From an uncultured Nitrospiraceae bacterium (GTDB taxonomy: Bacteria > Nitrospirota > Thermodesulfovibrionia > Thermodesulfovibrionales > Dissulfurispiraceae), in assembly GCA_903822005.1 (NCBI GenBank), contig CAIJNL010000025.1, forward strand, positions 1 through 64,000: a stretch of DNA of 64,000 nt. Reading direction: 5' to 3'. Each line of letters opens with the position of its first letter. Position 1 is the first letter of the stretch. Positions 16,839 through 25,187 of the stretch are shown here, piece by piece. The translations under genes were made by a program, and so were the position numbers. The notes beneath the pieces are model-generated. The model ran no database searches. It was not told the origin of the DNA and worked only from the letters and a program-made list of their open reading frames with translations.

Positions 16839-18914
16839 TCAATCCCTGGGCCGCGTCAACATCCTGCAATCGCTGTTCGGCGTTCTCATGTCCATATCAG
16901 TGCCCGACTCGCGGTGGTCAAGATACTCGGCCGCACCGCCAGCCACCCGCCCGAGGACAAAGGTGAGGAACGGCAGGTCGTATGCGCGCTCCATGGTAAT
17001 CTGTCGGTCGACCAGCATGGGCCATGCTATGCCAAGGCAGACCCCCGTCAGCACCGCGTCTATATTTACCGCATGCGACTTGCCTGTCACCCCCTGCTTC
17101 GTCAATTCCCTGGTGAGGCGGTGGTAGAAATCTATGAAAACGTTATAGAGCTTATGCTCGTCCAGGTACTGGCTGACAACGCGTTCACGGGGATCATAGT
17201 TGACCTGGTCCTTGTTGAAAACAGGGTGGCCGAGACAGGGGATCTTTTCCAGGCCCAGTCCCGTTTCTTTTGCGGCAGCCTTGCGTTTTTTATAGTCCGA
17301 CACGAAGTCGTGCACGAGCTTGTCAAGATCGGGCGCTTTTTTCTGGTCATACGGATCGGTCATGCCCGTGTTCCTGAACATTTTGATCAGGAATTTTGCC
17401 GCGGCCTTGCCGTTGCCGCCATGTACTATACCGATAGCGCCAAGAGTGGTCATGATGGCTGTGTTAGGTTCGTTTCCGGCAGAGGCGCTCAGTTTGGCGC
17501 CCTGGGCAGAAATGGATCCCGGGCCGTTAGTGATTGAAGCGGTGAGGCACATCTCGAACAGTTCCGCTTCGAACTCATGCTTTGGATGCACGCCGAGCCA
17601 CGACAGCAGCACAGCCCGGGAGAAAGAACAGCGCTTCATCAGGTTGGGCAGCGAATGGCCGTATATGCGGGGGGTGGCGCCGTCATTTGATGACGCATGC
17701 GACGCGTTGCGCATGGATTGACGGGTAACGGTGCGGCCCAGATCGCCCTTCAGATGCTGGGCAAAGATCTCCTTGTAGGGGCTCGGAATAGTACCCGCCT
17801 GCAGTACCAGTTCCTTAGGCAGTTTGCGGGCAAGCTGGCCCAATTCCACAATCCAAGGGTTGAGCGCCAAAGGCCTTACAGGCGCGAAATCCTGACTGAT
17901 TCCCAACGCGTCCATCATCAGGCGCGCGGCCGGCACCAGGGCATGAAGGGTAGTTACCCGAATACCCAGCTTTTTGCGAGCAATGTTCCGGCGCGCTGCC
18001 TTCTCATCCTTTGGATCAAAAGCCGGGACACCGAAATATGCATCAAAAAGCCTCATCTTGTCGGTCGAAGAAGTGCATGCACCTTCCACGACAGCGCCCG
18101 CATGTCCCAGAGATATGTTCCTGCCCTCGGCAAAGGCCCCCGCTACGTATACGAGCAAGGGCTTTGTAAACTTTATCTTCTGTATATATTCCAGGGCATC
18201 CCTCTCATACGTTCCGCCCGGTTCTACATACAGGATTATCAGCCTGGTATGCTTGTCCTTGTTGGCAAGCGCCAGCAGCTCCTGCAGAGGCGTCAGGATC
18301 AGAGGGTCCTTGCCGGTCGATATTCCGAACGAGATGCCGAGACCGGCCGACTGCATATAGGAAGCTATGGTATTGACCATGTTGCCTGAGTTCGAAATAA
18401 TGGTCGCACTGCCGGGAATGAAAGACTCAGCCGGAGCATCGCCTCCAACTGCGCCCACCCGCACTTTATCGTGAGCGTTGATCATCCCGAGCGTGTTGCA
18501 GCCGATTATATCCATATGAGCGTCGTCGCAAAGATGTTTTAGCTTTGCTGTGACCTCGACGGATACATGCTCTGTGATGACAAAAATCGTTTCGACTGTG
18601 CCCTCTCCGCTGCTGATTACTTCCTTAACATCTCCGTAAACGGCCTCGGGCGGTGAATAGACTATCACCTTGTTCGGCCGCTCCTTTTCGGGCAGCTTCT
18701 TCATCAGGTCCTCGAACTGGCCGAAGACAGGGATGTCGCGTCCCCCGTGGACATTGATCACGTCTCCACCTTTTGCCAGCGCCCACCCTGCCGTTATGTT
18801 GCTGCAGTATTGCTGGGAGATGATGCTTACCTTTGACGATTCGCGTCCGGTGACATTCGACACCGCGACCCGGTCGCCTTTTTTGAGAAGTCCTGAAAGT
18901 GTATTGGTATTCAT
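16839..18914 (-). CDS. aclA: ATP-citrate lyase, large subunit (succinyl-CoA synthetase alpha / citrate synthase fusion)
   Basis: This 691-residue subunit combines an N-terminal CoA-binding/ligase domain (about residues 1-330) with a C-terminal citrate-synthase-like domain (about 400-680). SLGHAGAVVEG near residue 285 carries the histidine expected to be phosphorylated; SITNGPGSISAQGAKLSASAGN, GIVHGGNGKAAAKF and CLGHPVF mark the lyase domain. Together with AclB it converts citrate, CoA and ATP to acetyl-CoA, oxaloacetate, ADP and phosphate. It overlaps aclB by 4 bases (ATGA). Subunit naming differs between groups. The fusion makes ATP-citrate lyase more likely than the separate citryl-CoA synthetase and lyase pair. 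Confidence 0.88.
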   Translation of the reverse strand: MNTNTLSGLLKKGDRVAVSNVTGRESSKVSIISQQYCSNITAGWALAKGGDVINVHGGRDIPVFGQFEDLMKKLPEKERPNKVIVYSPPEAVYGDVKEVISSGEGTVETIFVITEHVSVEVTAKLKHLCDDAHMDIIGCNTLGMINAHDKVRVGAVGGDAPAESFIPGSATIISNSGNMVNTIASYMQSAGLGISFGISTGKDPLILTPLQELLALANKDKHTRLIILYVEPGGTYERDALEYIQKIKFTKPLLVYVAGAFAEGRNISLGHAGAVVEGACTSSTDKMRLFDAYFGVPAFDPKDEKAARRNIARKKLGIRVTTLHALVPAARLMMDALGISQDFAPVRPLALNPWIVELGQLARKLPKELVLQAGTIPSPYKEIFAQHLKGDLGRTVTRQSMRNASHASSNDGATPRIYGHSLPNLMKRCSFSRAVLLSWLGVHPKHEFEAELFEMCLTASITNGPGSISAQGAKLSASAGNEPNTAIMTTLGAIGIVHGGNGKAAAKFLIKMFRNTGMTDPYDQKKAPDLDKLVHDFVSDYKKRKAAAKETGLGLEKIPCLGHPVFNKDQVNYDPRERVVSQYLDEHKLYNVFIDFYHRLTRELTKQGVTGKSHAVNIDAVLTGVCLGIAWPMLVDRQITMERAYDLPFLTFVLGRVAGGAAEYLDHRESGTDMDMRTPNSDCRMLTRPRD

Positions 18915-20152
18915 GAGCGTGCTCCTTTTGCCTGCTTGTCACCCTGGCGCACTATGCTTGCCGCATACTCGGCAACAAGAGTGATGGGCGTGTCCGGTCC
19001 GAAGATCACATGCGGGAGGCGCAGATTATCAAGCGTCTTTTTCAGGATTTCTATGCCCTGCACAAGATGCGCGCCTCCCCTTCCGACAACAACAGGGATA
19101 TTCACGGGCCCTTTGGCGTCCACGCATTCCTGAAGGGCGTCGGCAATAGCAGAAAAGGTCTCATCAATCAGCGTGTTATTGGCCTTGCCGCCCAGCAGGA
19201 GCAGGAGCTCGCAGGAATGCAGATGATGATCAAAACATATGGCCGCAGTTTTTTTCATGCGTTCATACGGCGGGTTGCCGCCGAAGTCGGAAAGAAAAAT
19301 GGGGTCTCCTCCAAGCTGCGCCAGGGTCTCGATGATGATGGTGCTTGCGCCGCCCCCGAACAGGACCGGCAGTATCTTCTTGCCTCCGAGGGGCGACACA
19401 TGGGCCTGTCCCTGATGGCTTGATGCGGCCCACGCATTCATCTCGCTCTCGAATTTCGTTTCCACTGTGGGGTACTCAGGCCAGTGCAGACCAAGGTCTT
19501 TCGCCTTGAAGTTGTTTTCATCAAAGGTCGCTTTGAAGTCGCAGACGAATATCTGGCCGCTCTTTGTCACGCGCCACGGATTCACTTCGCAGCTCAGCAT
19601 GCCTGTGGATATGAACATGTCCCACAGGTTGACGAATACCATGGACAGGCGAGAGTTCAGCTTGCCTGTGAGACCGAGCGTGTTGAGGGCCTCAGAGGCC
19701 TGGTACGCATTCAGCCCCTGGAACACATTCAGAGGGACTGTGACCTTATGTTTGTCGGCAATCGATTCTACGTCCATTCCTCCCTTAAGCGATACAGTGA
19801 AGGCAGGGGACAGAGAATGGCTGTTGTACCCGATCGAGGTGTAAATTTCGAGATCGGCAGGCACGCTCTGCACGATATACGCTGCGCGGGGCTGCATGCC
19901 GTTGACTTCAGTAGCCGCCACCTCACGCAATGCCTTCAGTGCTTCGTGTTCTTTTTCTACCTTGATGACAGAACCTGCCTTGCCCCTCTTGCCCGAGAGG
20001 ACGTCGGGTTTAACTATACCAGCGCCCCACTGCTCGAGCTTTTCCTTTAGTTTTGACTGCGACACCGGTTCGGACAAAAACTCCGGTACCGGCAGCTTAT
20101 AGCGCTGGGCAAGCTGTTCCAGAAATGTCAGCTCACCTATTCGTGGATTCAT
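18911..20152 (-). CDS. aclB: ATP-citrate lyase, small subunit (succinyl-CoA synthetase beta-like)
   Basis: This 413-residue protein has an ATP-grasp N-terminal part (GIVKPDVLSGKRGKAG, then VQSVPADLEIY) and a C-terminal CoA-ligase part (VLFGGGASTIIIETLAQLGG, FGGNPPYERM, VVGRGGAHLVQG), the layout of the non-fused ATP-citrate lyase small subunit. I start at the ATG at 20152, preceded by AAGGAGGC; the track start at 20182 adds ten residues upstream of that site. It lies 89 bases after mdh and is translationally coupled to the larger subunit. Confidence 0.87.
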   Translation of the reverse strand: MNPRIGELTFLEQLAQRYKLPVPEFLSEPVSQSKLKEKLEQWGAGIVKPDVLSGKRGKAGSVIKVEKEHEALKALREVAATEVNGMQPRAAYIVQSVPADLEIYTSIGYNSHSLSPAFTVSLKGGMDVESIADKHKVTVPLNVFQGLNAYQASEALNTLGLTGKLNSRLSMVFVNLWDMFISTGMLSCEVNPWRVTKSGQIFVCDFKATFDENNFKAKDLGLHWPEYPTVETKFESEMNAWAASSHQGQAHVSPLGGKKILPVLFGGGASTIIIETLAQLGGDPIFLSDFGGNPPYERMKKTAAICFDHHLHSCELLLLLGGKANNTLIDETFSAIADALQECVDAKGPVNIPVVVGRGGAHLVQGIEILKKTLDNLRLPHVIFGPDTPITLVAEYAASIVRQGDKQAKGARS

Positions 20153-20241
20153 ACAGCCTCCTTTTTGCGGCCCCAGCCACACATCAATTAATTAACAGAT
20201 ATAACCTTAATGTTCATTATCTGCAGGAATTGACAATAACT

Positions 20242-21195
20242 CTATCCCGTTCCCGGCAGTCCTTTTTTGAAATCAGACAGTTTGGCATACATACTTTTTA
20301 CCGCCTCGGCGGATTTCGCGAAAGCGGCCTTTTCAGGATCGTTCAGTTTGAATTCGATTATCTTCATTACCCCGTTCCTGCCGAGAATGACCGGCACACC
20401 GTTGTATACATCAGTCACACCGTATTCACCAGTGAGATAAGCCGAGCAGGGCAGCAGCCTTTTTTCATCAATGACAATGGACTTGATCATATGGAATATT
20501 GCAGCGGCAGGCGCGTAATATGCGCTTCCGCTCTTGAGCAAGGCGACTATTTCGGCCCCTCCCTGTTTGGTCCGCTGCACAAGTTGCTCAACCCTCTCTG
20601 GGGTAAACATCTCGGTAACGGAAACCCCCTTTACCGTCGTAAACCTGGGCATCAGCACCATCCCGTCGCCATGACCGCCCAGGACCAGCGCCTCAACGTC
20701 CCTCGGCGATACCCCGGCCTCCCAGGCAACAAAGGTCCTGAAGCGGGCCGAGTCGAGTATGCCGCCCATGCCGATCACGCGGTTCTTCTTGAAGCCCGAT
20801 ACCTGCAGGCTCAACTGGGCCATGACATCGACCGGGTTGGTGACTATGATAAAGATCGCATTTGGCGAGAGGGCAGCAGTCCGCTCGACAATATCCGCCA
20901 CGATCCTCGCGTTCGCAAGCAGGAGATCGTCCCTGCTCATGTCAGGCTTTCTCGCAAGCCCGGCGGTCACGACGATAATATCCGACTCGGCCGTGTCTTC
21001 AAAGTTATTAGTGCCCAGTATCGAGGCCGAAGATATCCAGAGCGGTCCCGCCTCGGAAATGTCCAGGGCCTTGCCCTGCGGCACACCCTCGGCAATGTCA
21101 AAGAGAACAACATCCGCAAGCTCTGCCTGTATCATCAGATAAGCAAGTGACGAGCCGACGTTGCCCGCGCCGATAACCGAAACTCTTGTCTGCAT
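20242..21195 (-). CDS. mdh: Malate dehydrogenase (NAD-dependent, LDH-like)
   Basis: This 317-residue protein interconverts malate and oxaloacetate. The Rossmann motif GAGNVGSSLAY opens the protein, an acidic residue after strand 2 (LFDIAEG) favours NAD, and GLARKPDMSRDDLL supplies the mobile loop with Arg pairs, where Arg favours malate over lactate. VTNPVDVM and the catalytic histidine in GGHGDGMV follow. The ATG at 21195 has GGAGGT 6 bases upstream, so I prefer it to the track start. As first gene of the acl operon it handles the oxaloacetate made or used by ATP-citrate lyase. Confidence 0.93.
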   Translation of the reverse strand: MQTRVSVIGAGNVGSSLAYLMIQAELADVVLFDIAEGVPQGKALDISEAGPLWISSASILGTNNFEDTAESDIIVVTAGLARKPDMSRDDLLLANARIVADIVERTAALSPNAIFIIVTNPVDVMAQLSLQVSGFKKNRVIGMGGILDSARFRTFVAWEAGVSPRDVEALVLGGHGDGMVLMPRFTTVKGVSVTEMFTPERVEQLVQRTKQGGAEIVALLKSGSAYYAPAAAIFHMIKSIVIDEKRLLPCSAYLTGEYGVTDVYNGVPVILGRNGVMKIIEFKLNDPEKAAFAKSAEAVKSMYAKLSDFKKGLPGTG

Positions 21196-21270
21196 CCTGC
21201 ACCTCCGGGTCCAGTTCTTATGATCACCTAGTTTAAAGACAGACAAGGCAATAAATCACCCTAATAACAA

Positions 21271-21286
21271 AATAATCGGTATTATT
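21271..21286. promoter_or_regulatory. AT-rich palindrome between mdh and the sensor kinase
   Basis: AATAAT and ATTATT flank a CGGT centre in the divergent intergenic region. CitB/DcuR-type regulators bind AT-rich sites, so this is a candidate operator for control of the acl operon by the adjacent two-component system. The short arms make chance occurrence possible. Confidence 0.3.
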
Positions 21287-21458
21287 ATTTAGTCCGATTT
21301 TGACGATATTAACAGCATGGGGGAGGCCTTGCAGTTTTGCATTTTGGAAACGGCAGTCATTAAAATAAACAACCGCTGTTAGAAGCGTGCAGGAAAGATT
21401 TTACCGGATTTCCAAACCCTTGCCTGATGGAGAGATTATCTGTGGGAGTGTCGGAAAC

Positions 21459-23033
21459 ATGACGTTAAGAAGCAAGATCAATTGGCTGGTATCGATAAAT
21501 ATCATCTTCGTGCTTGTCTTGCTGTTGTCCTCCGTGTCATATATGATCATCGAAAGCACATTCAGGGAGACCGGCGAGCGGGCGCTTGTGGTTGCAAAGA
21601 CCGTGGCAAGCCTGCCTCAGATCGTACAGGCATTTGATAAAAAAAATCCGTCGCAGTCGATCCAGCCTTTAGCGGAAGGCATCAGGAAGAATACCGGGGC
21701 CGAGTTTATTGTTGTCAGCAACATGGACCTGATCCGTTACAGCCACCCGAACCCGGACAATATCGGCAAGCGCATGGTTGGCGAGGACAATGACGCGGTA
21801 TTGAAGGGGCAGGACAGCATCACGAGCGCCAAAGGCACCCTCGGCTATTCTCTCAGGGGGAAAGCCCCTGTTATTGACAGTAATAATAATCAGATCGGGG
21901 TGGTATCAACAGGCTTTCTTGTCCGAAACATCTGGAGCAGTCTTTACAGCATGCTGCTAAAGGTTATAGCAATCGGGATCATAGCGCTTCTCTTTGGCCT
22001 TGTCGGCGCTTATTTCCTGTCCATGCATATCAAAAAACAGATCTTCAATATGGAACCTCACGAAATTGCCTTTGCGACGCAGGAGCAGGCCGCTATCCTT
22101 GAGGCCATACGCGAAGGTATCATCGCGGTCAACAGCAGCGGATGCATTGTAAGCTGTAACCGCGAGGCCAAGAAAATGCTCGGCATGGAGGAGGTAGACC
22201 TGATCGGTAAGGAACTATCTTCGGTGTTTCCTTCGACCCGTCTGCCAGAGGTCCTCAAAGACGGCATCCCCCAGTACGACCAGTCGATGATCGTCGGCAA
22301 CACCCTTGTCATTACCAACAGGGTGCCCGTTTTCCTTGGCGGCAGGGTCATCGGTGCGGTCGCGACTTTCCGCGACAAATTGCAGCTCGACCATATGGAC
22401 GAACGCCTTGCCGATATCGGGCGGTATGTGGATACCCTGCGCAGCCAGAGACATGAATTCATGAACAAGCTCCACCTGATTTCGGGCCTGATCCAGATGT
22501 CCGAATATGAAACCGCAAAGGAAGTCATCGAAGAGGTAAACGAGGAACATCATAACGCGATCCAGTACTATATGGCGAGGGTGCGGGATTCGGCCATAGT
22601 CGGAATCCTCGTCGGCAAGACGCATCTGGCCGGGGAACTCGGGATCAAGCTGTCCATACTGCCTGAATCCTATATCTCTGAACGCTGCCCGCATCGCGAG
22701 ATCGTGGTAACCATATTGGGCAATACTATTGAGAATGCCTTTGAAGCAATAAGGCTGTCTGATGTTAAAATACCATATCCGGCTGTAACGGTCTTTATGA
22801 AAGAGGAAGCCGGTCACCTGATCATCCGTATACGCGACAACGGGCCGGGTGTTGATCCGTCGGTAAAGAAACATCTCTTTGAGGACGGGGCAACGACCAA
22901 AGGAAAAGGCAGGGGGTTCGGTCTCTGGCTGATTTCGCGGCTGATTTTCAATGTGGGCGGCACAGTAACATGCGACAGCTCTTCGGAAGGGACTCTGATG
23001 AGCATCAGCCTGCCCACCGGGAGGGGCAATTAA
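21459..23033 (+). CDS. CitA/DcuS-family sensor histidine kinase
   Basis: This 524-residue kinase has TM1 (about residues 10-32), a periplasmic PAS/Cache sensor, TM2 (about 172-195), a cytoplasmic PAS (about 215-320) and a kinase core. The periplasmic segment LIRYSHPNPDNIGKRM matches the carboxylate-binding signature of CitA/DcuS. The phospho-acceptor box is LRSQRHEFMNKLH, and the ATPase domain shows NTIENAFEA, RDNGPGV and GRGFGLWL. I prefer the ATG at 21459 (GGGAG 10 bases upstream), which puts TM1 near the start. It overlaps the response regulator (TAATG) and is divergent from the mdh-acl-carrier operon, its likely target. Ligand is probably citrate, malate or a C4 acid. Confidence 0.9.
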   Translation: MTLRSKINWLVSINIIFVLVLLLSSVSYMIIESTFRETGERALVVAKTVASLPQIVQAFDKKNPSQSIQPLAEGIRKNTGAEFIVVSNMDLIRYSHPNPDNIGKRMVGEDNDAVLKGQDSITSAKGTLGYSLRGKAPVIDSNNNQIGVVSTGFLVRNIWSSLYSMLLKVIAIGIIALLFGLVGAYFLSMHIKKQIFNMEPHEIAFATQEQAAILEAIREGIIAVNSSGCIVSCNREAKKMLGMEEVDLIGKELSSVFPSTRLPEVLKDGIPQYDQSMIVGNTLVITNRVPVFLGGRVIGAVATFRDKLQLDHMDERLADIGRYVDTLRSQRHEFMNKLHLISGLIQMSEYETAKEVIEEVNEEHHNAIQYYMARVRDSAIVGILVGKTHLAGELGIKLSILPESYISERCPHREIVVTILGNTIENAFEAIRLSDVKIPYPAVTVFMKEEAGHLIIRIRDNGPGVDPSVKKHLFEDGATTKGKGRGFGLWLISRLIFNVGGTVTCDSSSEGTLMSISLPTGRGN

Positions 23034-23539
23034 TGAAACGCTCAAAACTGCGGGTAATGGTCGTTGATGATGATTTTATGATCGCGAAGCTGCATGGCAA
23101 ATTTGTCGATCACCAGGAAGGCTACGAACTCCTGGGCATTGCCCACAATTATGAGCAGACCCTCTCCCGCATCAGGGAACTCCCGCCTGATCTGATAATC
23201 CTTGACGTCTACCTGCCCGACCGCTCCGGGATAGAGGTTTTGCGTTCCATCAGGTCCGAAAAGATCCCATGCGATATCATCCTGATAACCGCGGCCAAAG
23301 AGATAGAGATTATAGAAGAGGCATTCAGGCTTGGTATATTCGACTACCTGATCAAACCCTTTGATCTGGACCTGCTGAAGAATGCCCTCGAAAAATACCG
23401 CCTGTTCAGAAGTCATATGAAGTCTCCCGTCAATCCTAACCAGCAATTCGTTGACGAGCTTAAAAAAGCCGTGCTGCAAAATCTCATGCAGTCCATGATG
23501 TGCAAAAAGGTATCGACATGCGCACGCTCGACAAAATAA
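23033..23539 (+). CDS. CitB/DcuR-type response regulator, receiver part (frameshifted)
   Basis: Starting at the ATG that overlaps the kinase stop, this frame encodes a receiver domain: acidic pair VVDDDF near residue 10, phospho-acceptor Asp in LIILDVYLPDRSG, Thr in ILITAAK and Lys in YLIKPFD. The family normally continues into a C-terminal winged helix, but this frame runs into a stop 13 codons after entering KKVSTCARSTK. The missing domain is encoded one base back (-1 frame) in the next entry. Joined, the two parts give about 234 residues, the usual length for CitB/DcuR. A single-base deletion, an assembly error or ribosomal slippage could explain the split. Confidence 0.85.
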   Translation: MKRSKLRVMVVDDDFMIAKLHGKFVDHQEGYELLGIAHNYEQTLSRIRELPPDLIILDVYLPDRSGIEVLRSIRSEKIPCDIILITAAKEIEIIEEAFRLGIFDYLIKPFDLDLLKNALEKYRLFRSHMKSPVNPNQQFVDELKKAVLQNLMQSMMCKKVSTCARSTK

Positions 23540-23736
23540 GGCAGTACCTGATAAAAGACGGGGATTACCGCAGCGCGGCCCAGATTGCGGCTTCTACTGG
23601 GGTCAGCCGCTCGACCGCGCGGGCTTATCTCGACTATATGCTCGAACAGGGGATCGCCGAGGAACTGCTGCAATACGGCACGGTCGGGCGTCCGCAGAGG
23701 CTCTTCAGGGCAAAGAAAGAAACCGCCGGAAAATAG
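23500..23736 (+). CDS. CitB/DcuR-type response regulator, C-terminal HTH part (-1 frame)
   Basis: This frame encodes the winged-helix DNA-binding domain of the same regulator: KGIDMRTLDKIRQYL, then STGVSRSTARAYLDYM (recognition helix) and YGTVGRPQRLFR, all typical of the CitB/DcuR family. It has no convincing start of its own; the GTG at 23500 lies inside the receiver frame with no ribosome-binding site. It should be read as the 3' half of the gene starting at 23033. Confidence 0.8.
   Translation: MQKGIDMRTLDKIRQYLIKDGDYRSAAQIAASTGVSRSTARAYLDYMLEQGIAEELLQYGTVGRPQRLFRAKKETAGK
23503..23509 (+). other. C AAA AAG sequence at the frame change
   Basis: In the receiver frame the codons read TGC AAA AAG GTA. 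Slipping one base back gives CAA AAA GGT, which continues directly into the KGID start of the HTH domain. The heptamer differs from the efficient A AAA AAG site at its first base, and I see no strong downstream stem or upstream Shine-Dalgarno stimulator. Loss of one A from an original run of six is an equally good explanation. Confidence 0.5.
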
Positions 23737-23797
23737 ATTTTAAAGTCCAGGCTGATACTGGTTAACATACTGTTTCCAATTTATTGAGGGGATTTTC

Positions 23798-24982
23798 ATG
23801 TCGGCGTTACCAGCTGTATTTGCGAATAAACAATTTCAGAACATTGCTGTCAGTCATTTCAATACTACACTCAGTATACATATCCTCGTACCCGTTTTGC
23901 CCGTATTCCTGGCGGGCAAGGGCTTCGCGGAAACAGAAATAGGACTGATCATGGGAGCGGCGGCAGCATCTGCCCTGCTCGTAAGACCCTGGGTTGGCAT
24001 TCAGATTGATACCCGCGGGAGCCGGCCTGTTCTCATACTGGGTCAGATATTGCTGGTGCTTTCGATAGCAGGCCTGTTGTGGTCCGAGACTATCATCGCT
24101 TTCATTGTCCTGCGTCTTGCGTACGGCGTTGCTGCCGCCTTATACGGTACAGGCGCCGTAACTTTTGCGAGCAGCATCGGTACCGGGAAAACGACATCCA
24201 GTGCCATCGCCCTGTACACTCTTATTACAATGATCGGACTTGGATTGAGCGTAAGCCTGGCGCAGGTAATATTCGATAACTATGGTTTTACCGCTATTGT
24301 ACTGATGATCTCGTCATTGATTGCGATCGCACTCTGCGTCATGACATTTCGTGCCGAATCATTTCCCATAAGGCACAGCACGGACGAGAAGGTGCCTTTT
24401 ATGAGTGTATTGAAAACTAAAGCGGTGTTGGCCACATCAGCAGGCCACTTTGGTGCGAGCTTTGCATACGGGGCGATATTCACCTTTATTCCCCTGGCGG
24501 CCATCCAGGTCGGCATTTCTTTTTATTCCATATTTTTTATCTCCTTTGCCGTATCAGTCGTCTTTTCCCGCTTTCTCGTGCAAAGGGTCATCGAGTGGTT
24601 CGGGCTCGAAAAGGCCTGCGTGTATGCTTACGCGTCAATGCTGGTCGGCGGGCTGCTCCTGCTCTTTCCCCTGTCGCCGGTGGTCCTTGTATTGAGCGGT
24701 CTTATTTTCGGCGCGGGGTTTGGCATCACTTATCCCTCATTCGTTTTGTTGCTTGTGCACAGGATAGGCCCGGCCAATCGCGGTACTTCGTTGGGCATAC
24801 TGATGGCGTCATGGGACATTGGCAGTGCCCTGTCCATATCCATATTGGGAGGTATAGCTGAACACTTCGGTTACTTCTACCTGTTTCTTGCAGTAGGCGC
24901 TATGCTGGCCATATGCATGTATATTTTCTTCTCGCTCATCTACAGAAGAAAGTCCGGGCATACGGAATCGGCTGCCTCGTAA
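23798..24982 (+). CDS. MFS transporter, unknown substrate
   Basis: This 394-residue protein has about twelve membrane helices and an MFS helix 2-3 loop of the form RPWVGIQIDTRGSRPVL. It starts 62 bases after the response regulator, so it may belong to the same transcript and regulon. The sequence does not show which MFS subfamily it belongs to; drug-efflux-like and organic-acid carriers share these features. Confidence 0.8.
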   Translation: MSALPAVFANKQFQNIAVSHFNTTLSIHILVPVLPVFLAGKGFAETEIGLIMGAAAASALLVRPWVGIQIDTRGSRPVLILGQILLVLSIAGLLWSETIIAFIVLRLAYGVAAALYGTGAVTFASSIGTGKTTSSAIALYTLITMIGLGLSVSLAQVIFDNYGFTAIVLMISSLIAIALCVMTFRAESFPIRHSTDEKVPFMSVLKTKAVLATSAGHFGASFAYGAIFTFIPLAAIQVGISFYSIFFISFAVSVVFSRFLVQRVIEWFGLEKACVYAYASMLVGGLLLLFPLSPVVLVLSGLIFGAGFGITYPSFVLLLVHRIGPANRGTSLGILMASWDIGSALSISILGGIAEHFGYFYLFLAVGAMLAICMYIFFSLIYRRKSGHTESAAS

Positions 24983-25187
24983 TTCTGACCCGCTAATTTC
25001 AGACAACCTTTGCCTAACGCCAATAAAGTAAAGATCAATTTTGAATATCACCATGACAAGGACTATCCCAACAGTGCCCTAATTTGGGGCAAGTCCAACT
25101 CTGGCTGTGGTACAATGATTTTGGGCAGGTCAGGATTGCTTTCCGACAAATCTATAGTTCGGATATTAATATATTTGGAGGTCTCAC

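Noticed and set aside
16824-17537. 237-codon plus-strand frame opposite aclA
   Set aside because: Shadow of the strongly supported aclA gene; no domain recognisable.
23503-23509. Proven programmed frameshift site
   Set aside because: The heptamer begins with C rather than A and no stimulator structure is evident, so I report it only as one of several explanations.
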